10,817 nucleotides of DNA, from the NCBI GenBank assembly GCA_028565635.1, contig JAOXYB010059624.1:1-10817 (forward strand). The letters run 5' to 3'. Under the pieces are notes generated by a model. The model saw nothing but the letters and a program-made list of their open reading frames with translations. It was not told where the DNA came from and ran no database searches. The stretch is from Phoronis ovalis. Its lineage: Eukaryota; Phoronida; Phoronidae. Position 1 is the stretch's first letter. Every line of letters starts with the position of its first letter. Shown here piece after piece: positions 9,501 to 10,817 of this stretch. A program made the translations under genes and the position numbers.

Positions 9501-9906
9501 GTATTATTCTACTAAAGAAACAGCCAATCAGAAAATTAAAACTTCATATTTATGATTACCTCTAGCTTTGTTACTGATGAAAAAACTATCGCATAGTGTG
9601 TGTTAGAGGTGTGCTACAACTATCAAGGTCCACTAGCTGTCAAAATACAGAATTTTTTTTTTTTAGATTAATGTTACCATTCGCTCCAACCAAACAGCTG
9701 GCTTTGGATCTACCTCATCTTTTGAACACTCCATTGATAATCCAGGCATAGCAAGAAAAATGCAAAATTTGTCAAAAACACAGATACGATTCCAACAATT
9801 GAACACTGAAGGTCAAACACAGCAAATGTTAAAGACTAAAGTACCCTCTCACAATACACCTCGAAACAAAAGTGGAATTGATAAAATATTTGAAGATACT
9901 CAGTAG
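3138..9906 (+). CDS. AGGF1: AGGF1 orthologue, complete coding region in ten exons
   Basis: Joined exons 3138-3587, 4275-4457, 5107-5461, 6320-6483, 6625-6726, 6984-7146, 7702-7787, 8296-8426, 9001-9100 and 9667-9906 give 657 residues. Domains in order: coiled coil (about 1-65), OCRE (about 128-180), Lys-rich tract (212-242), acidic/Ser linker (246-329), FHA (about 340-446), Cys452-x-x-Cys455, basic helix 479-499, G-patch (about 550-597), basic C-terminus. OCRE, FHA and G-patch in this order is the AGGF1 signature; human AGGF1 is slightly longer (about 714). In vertebrates AGGF1 was described as an angiogenic factor and has also been found with spliceosomes. OCRE and G-patch are typical of splicing factors and FHA binds phosphothreonine. 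There is no signal peptide, so I infer a nuclear role. The start has a good context (G at -3 and +4) and an in-frame stop upstream at 3126-3128. Boundaries are read by eye from frame, GT-AG sites and domain continuity. Confidence 0.92.
3588..4274 (+). other. Intron 1 (phase 0)
   Basis: GTAAGT donor and a T-rich tract ending in TTTCAG. It splits the OCRE domain between two aromatic repeats. The only distinctive content is a GC-richer island at about 3780-3870, which holds two copies of CGAAGGTTG (3818-3826 and 3839-3847) and a GGTCGATTCGA string faintly like a tRNA T-arm. This may be an old dispersed-repeat fragment. I see no ORF of note. Confidence 0.8.
4275..4457 (+). CDS. AGGF1: AGGF1 exon 2: second half of OCRE
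   Basis: Encodes residues 151-211. It carries the second and third OCRE repeats: Leu154-Tyr-Tyr-Asp-Pro-Asn-Thr-Gly161, then Tyr163-Tyr-Tyr-Tyr-Asp-Gln-Asn-Ser-Gly171, closing near Phe175-His-Ser-Gln178. OCRE domains in splicing factors such as RBM5 bind Sm-protein tails through aromatic residues like these. The remainder is polar and ends in Lys/Asp-rich sequence. Both ends are phase 0; the donor is GTATGT. Confidence 0.92.
4458..5106 (+). other. Intron 2 (phase 0)
   Basis: GTATGT donor and ATTACAG acceptor. AT-rich throughout, with no repeat, ORF or RNA gene that I can support. Another acceptor-like site (TTTTAGCAG) near 4990-5000 has no open frame with a good donor after it. Confidence 0.8.
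5107..5461 (+). CDS. AGGF1: AGGF1 exon 3: basic tract and acidic/serine linker
   Basis: Encodes residues 212-329 plus the first base of codon 330. It opens with Arg-Lys-Lys-Lys-Lys-Lys and stays Lys/His-rich to about 242, a plausible nuclear localisation signal. It then switches to acidic sequence (Glu247-Glu, Asp250-Ser-Glu-Asp-Glu-Asp255), followed by serine/aspartate runs around 302-311 and an Asp311-Ile-Glu-Glu-Gly-Glu-Ile317 motif. It ends in phase 1. The donor (AGAG/GTGACC) is weak but is the one matching the 2-base start of exon 4. An alternative at 5417 keeps the same phase and would remove 15 residues. Reading through reaches a stop at 5497-5499. Confidence 0.82.
5462..6319 (+). other. 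Intron 3 (phase 1)
   Basis: This is the longest intron. The donor is weak (GTGACC) and the acceptor is TTTTATAG. The frame of exon 3 continues for 12 codons to a stop at 5497-5499, and a canonical AATAAA follows at 5643-5648, so an early-terminated transcript is conceivable. The rest is AT-rich with a short (AAT)n-like stretch near 5903-5930 and no supported gene. Confidence 0.75.
6320..6483 (+). CDS. AGGF1: AGGF1 exon 4: N-terminal half of FHA
   Basis: Begins with two bases that complete Glu330, then encodes residues 331-384. Trp336-Pro-Pro-Cys-Ile-Arg341 leads into the first FHA strands. Ile365-Gly-Arg-Glu368 is the conserved FHA Gly-Arg motif, and Val382-Ser-Lys384 begins the Ser-x-x-His motif completed in exon 5. 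These residues line the phosphothreonine pocket in known FHA domains. It ends in phase 0 at a GTAAAT donor. Confidence 0.93.
6625..6726 (+). CDS. AGGF1: AGGF1 exon 5: FHA core
   Basis: Encodes residues 385-418. His386 completes the FHA Ser383-x-x-His386 motif, and Asp402-His-Ala-Ser-Gln-Asn-Gly-Thr409 followed by Val411-Asn412 is the classical FHA signature. All hallmark binding residues are present, so phosphopeptide binding is likely retained. Both ends are phase 0, with TTTTATAG before and GTAAGT after. The preceding intron (6484-6624) is the shortest, at 141 bases. Confidence 0.93.
6984..7146 (+). CDS. AGGF1: AGGF1 exon 6: end of FHA and Cys-x-x-Cys tail
   Basis: Encodes residues 419-472 plus one base of codon 473. 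Asn429-His-Gly-Asp432 and Ile436-Gly are the FHA segment preceding the last strands, which end in Phe443-His-Ile-His-Pro447. The AGGF1-specific Cys452-Asp-Gln-Cys-Glu-Pro-Gly458 follows, a possible metal- or disulfide-forming pair, then a Gln/Glu/Ala helix. The phase 1 donor is GTAGAG, and its frame runs on to a stop at 7230-7232 if not spliced. Confidence 0.9.
7147..7701 (+). other. Intron 6 (phase 1), carries the minisatellite
   Basis: GTAGAG donor and TTACCTTACAG acceptor. Its middle is occupied by the 43-bp tandem array. From 7476 up to exon 7 and beyond, the frame of exon 7 is open, but the predicted sequence upstream of the acceptor is translated minisatellite and unlike AGGF1. Confidence 0.85.
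7342..7556 (+). repeat. Five-copy 43-bp minisatellite in AGGF1 intron 6
   Basis: Five complete head-to-tail units start at 7342, 7385, 7428, 7471 and 7514, each 43 bases, beginning GTTTTGTGCCTGGA and ending GAACTGCATCATT. A sixth copy stops after a few bases. Units 2 and 3 are identical; across the array only unit positions 15, 25, 26 and 29 vary. There is no unique spacer between units, so it is a simple tandem array. The near-identity indicates recent expansion or homogenisation, and the copy number is probably polymorphic. Confidence 0.97.
7702..7787 (+). CDS. AGGF1: AGGF1 exon 7: basic KEEKE helix
   Basis: Begins with two bases completing Glu473 and encodes residues 474-501. Ser479-Lys-Glu-Glu-Lys-Glu484 and Arg489-Glu-Leu-Lys-Lys-Ile-Arg495, then Lys497-Tyr-Gly-Leu500, match the conserved linker between FHA and G-patch in AGGF1 proteins. 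It ends in phase 0. The donor (GAG/GTATTA) is weak. If ignored, the frame adds 27 mostly hydrophobic residues and stops at 7869-7871. Confidence 0.9.
7788..8295 (+). other. Intron 7 (phase 0) with candidate internal polyA signals
   Basis: Weak GTATTA donor and GATTTCAG acceptor. After the in-frame stop at 7869-7871 there are two canonical AATAAA hexamers, at 7937-7942 and 7999-8004. The first has a GT/T-rich stretch after it (about 7950-7975). This arrangement could end a transcript inside the intron. The remainder is AT-rich without identified features. Confidence 0.75.
7937..7942 (+). terminator. Candidate intronic polyadenylation signal
   Basis: A canonical AATAAA lies 66 bases after the stop that ends the exon 7 read-through frame, with GT-rich sequence within about 30 bases. 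A second AATAAA is at 7999-8004. If used, the transcript would encode a protein with OCRE and FHA but no G-patch. The hexamer is common in AT-rich DNA, so position is the main argument. Confidence 0.3.
8296..8426 (+). CDS. AGGF1: AGGF1 exon 8: linker before the G-patch
   Basis: Encodes residues 502-544 and two bases of codon 545. The sequence (Asn513-Asn-Pro-Ala-Tyr-Gln518, basic Glu523-Arg-Arg-Lys526, Asp537-Asp-Glu-Pro-Ala-Ser542) matches the AGGF1 segment leading to the G-patch. It ends in phase 2 at GTAAGC, which agrees with the single leading base of exon 9. Confidence 0.9.
8427..9000 (+). other. Intron 8 (phase 2)
   Basis: GTAAGC donor and an acceptor after eight T's (TTTTTTTTAG). A second acceptor-like TTTTCAG lies 18 bases upstream (AG at 8981-8982) and keeps the frame. 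The open frame at 8760-8954 inside the intron has no domain and looks like chance. The rest is AT-rich. Confidence 0.8.
9001..9100 (+). CDS. AGGF1: AGGF1 exon 9: G-patch core
   Basis: Begins with one base completing Lys545 and encodes residues 546-578. Gly553-His-Lys-Leu-Met-Glu-Lys-Met-Gly-Trp562 and Gly565-x-x-Leu-Gly569 are the G-patch hallmarks, including the conserved Met-Gly-Trp and Leu-Gly pairs. G-patch proteins commonly bind and activate DEAH-box helicases such as DHX15; whether this one does is not visible here. Phase 0 end at GTAAGT. Confidence 0.93.
9101..9666 (+). other. Intron 9 (phase 0)
   Basis: GTAAGT donor and a long T tract (about 14 T's) before TAG at 9664-9666. Reading on from exon 9 gives a stop at 9218-9220 without any domain. 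AT-rich; I see no repeat or gene. Confidence 0.85.
9667..9906 (+). CDS. AGGF1: AGGF1 exon 10: end of G-patch and C-terminus
   Basis: Encodes residues 579-657 and the TAG stop at 9904-9906. The G-patch finishes near Gly590-Phe-Gly592. After it comes a polar, basic tail with a Lys609-Met-Gln-Asn-Leu-Ser-Lys615 helix and an Arg-Phe pair at 619-620, in the place where vertebrate AGGF1 has a similar Arg-Phe helix. The rest is rich in Gln, Asn, Thr and Lys and probably disordered. Its final residues end in Phe-Glu-Asp-Thr-Gln657. Confidence 0.88.
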   Translation: MNVTIRSNQTAGFGSTSSFEHSIDNPGIARKMQNLSKTQIRFQQLNTEGQTQQMLKTKVPSHNTPRNKSGIDKIFEDTQ

Positions 9907-10054
9907 CCTCATGGGCTTGTGATTGATTGTTGGCTGTGTTTACCATATTTAAAACTAATATTTGTCAATTGCTTCCATCTACCGGAAGTTACAGTGGAGA
10001 ATGTACTTGAGCATTATAAATTTATATGATTGTGCAAGTGTATTTCCTTTTTGA
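9907..10054 (+). terminator. AGGF1 3' UTR with nearest candidate polyA signal
   Basis: The nearest polyA-like hexamer after the stop is a variant TATAAA at 10015-10020, followed by TG/T-rich sequence at about 10029-10054. Canonical AATAAA hexamers appear only at 10431-10436 and 10504-10509, beyond inserted repeats. The transcript may therefore end near 10040 with a short UTR, or run about 550 bases and include repeat sequence. Both are inference from motif positions. Confidence 0.35.
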
Positions 10055-10087
10055 AAAAAGGTTTGTTACATTGTTAAAATTGTTATT

Positions 10088-10130
10088 ACCGTATTTTCTC
10101 ATATAATCGCCCTCATATAATTTGTCCCAA
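10088..10130 (+). repeat. ACCGTATTTTCTC dispersed-repeat terminus
   Basis: ACCGTATTTTCTCATATAAT is followed by CGCC and a second CTCATATAAT, the decamers starting 14 bases apart (10098 and 10112). Sequences of the form ACCGTATTT-CTC followed by repeated 14-base blocks recur in many animal genomes as ends of dispersed elements, probably non-autonomous DNA transposons. I cannot assign a superfamily, and I do not see the other end clearly within the window. Confidence 0.5.
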
Positions 10131-10221
10131 ACACGCTGATCAAGAAGGCATTTGAAGCTTATCTCGAACTAAGTCACCGGAAATGCTTAGCAGACATTTT
10201 TCGAAATTGAACAGTCTAATG

Positions 10222-10375
10222 CTTGCTTAGGGACTGGTCAGAATTAATTTCTGGGGGGGCGGGGAATATAGTAGGGACCAGTTTTTTGTTACGGAGATCT
10301 AAAAGGGGGGCCAGTTTTTTTTTGGAATGCCAAGGGGGGCCCAGTTTTTTTTGGCCCTTATTATCCAGGAAAAAA
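10222..10375 (+). repeat. G-run/CCAG/T-run periodic repeat element
   Basis: A GGACTGGTCAGAATT lead is followed by three blocks built from a G run, CCAGT and a T run. The CCAG anchors are at 10278, 10311 and 10341, so the period is 33 then 30 bases. The block boundaries are sharply biased (G3-G6 then T6-T9) and quite unlike the flanks. Open frames exist through it on both strands but are only translations of the repeat. It looks like an inserted dispersed repeat of unknown class. Confidence 0.6.
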
Positions 10376-10719
10376 ATGACTGCCTTTCCATTGTTGCTGA
10401 TTTCCATATATCATGGAAATAATGAAAAAGAATAAAGTTATTAATAGTATTATACATTTCAAACGTTTATTGTTACCTATTAAAACTTAATACCTAAGTT
10501 TATAATAAACAAAGTTCTATAACAATGACAGTCTTCAAAATATTTAGTTTATACTAGTTTTAGAGCAACTTGCTTATCGGCAGAAAACATACCCTTTTCT
10601 GCAAGTTAATTAAGCAATTTTTCCTGCCTGTTTGTAAAAACATTCTCCAGTACCATTAAATCTGTAGTAACAGCTACCCCTTCGATATCCCCTTCTATTC
10701 CATTTGTTGCCGTGTCGCA
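10376..10719. other. Downstream intergenic DNA, no gene seen
   Basis: AT-rich sequence with AATAAA on the + strand at 10431-10436 and 10504-10509, and on the minus strand (TTTATT) at 10466-10471. The opposing signals would fit convergent transcript ends, but no coding sequence on either strand supports a neighbouring gene. Confidence 0.5.
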
Positions 10720-10817
10720 CCCGGGGGGGGGTACTCAAGGTTTTTTGACTACGGGGATGTGCCGTGGAACCCAATCCAAAATTTTGGCTTTCGGTAGTAA
10801 ACCCAATCCAAATTTTT
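10720..10817 (+). repeat. GGGGGGTACT dispersed repeat, cut by the window edge
   Basis: Starts with CCC and a run of nine G's, then GTACTCAAGG, a T run, TACGGGGATGTGCCG, and two copies of AACCCAATCCAAA 31 bases apart (10768 and 10799). G-run/TACTC followed by GGGGATGTGCCG is a pattern I associate with abundant dispersed repeats of marine invertebrates. The class is not known to me and the right end lies outside the window. Confidence 0.55.

Noticed and set aside
10216-10435. Overlapping open frames on both strands
   Set aside because: Both are translations of the G-run/T-run repeat; no domain is present.

Overview
The window is animal nuclear DNA. It is AT-rich, with long non-coding stretches and one protein gene broken by nine GT-AG introns. 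Dispersed repeats of the kind scattered through marine invertebrate genomes lie on both sides of it. I cannot name the phylum from the sequence. There is no bacterial-style operon, rRNA, tRNA or CRISPR array.

The one gene I can establish runs on the + strand from 3138 to 9906. Ten coding exons join without a frame break into a 657-residue protein. From the N-terminus it has a coiled coil, an OCRE domain (aromatic repeats), a lysine-rich then acidic/serine-rich linker, an FHA domain followed by a Cys-x-x-Cys tail, a basic KEEKE helix, a G-patch and a short basic C-terminus. That order identifies it as the orthologue of AGGF1 (angiogenic factor with G-patch and FHA domains 1). The N-terminus is charged and has no signal peptide, and a basic tract could act as a nuclear localisation signal. 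An RNA-processing role in the nucleus therefore fits better than secretion.

Layout: 1-1276 holds nothing I can identify. Positions 1277-1811 contain two diverged direct copies of a repeat flanking a small CpG-rich patch. An unexplained open frame follows (1860-2324). Positions 2680-2870 look promoter-like (CCAAT-type boxes and a TATA-like run). The leader contains upstream ATGs. The gene body holds a 43-bp, five-copy minisatellite in intron 6, and two introns (3 and 7) begin with an in-frame extension followed by a canonical AATAAA, so truncated isoforms are possible. After the stop codon, 9907-10817 holds candidate polyadenylation signals and pieces of three different dispersed repeats, the last cut by the window edge.

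I found no undescribed multi-gene system. The most checkable observations are the isoform-generating introns, the LC8-like motif beside the coiled coil, the upstream ORFs and the G-run/T-run repeat elements.
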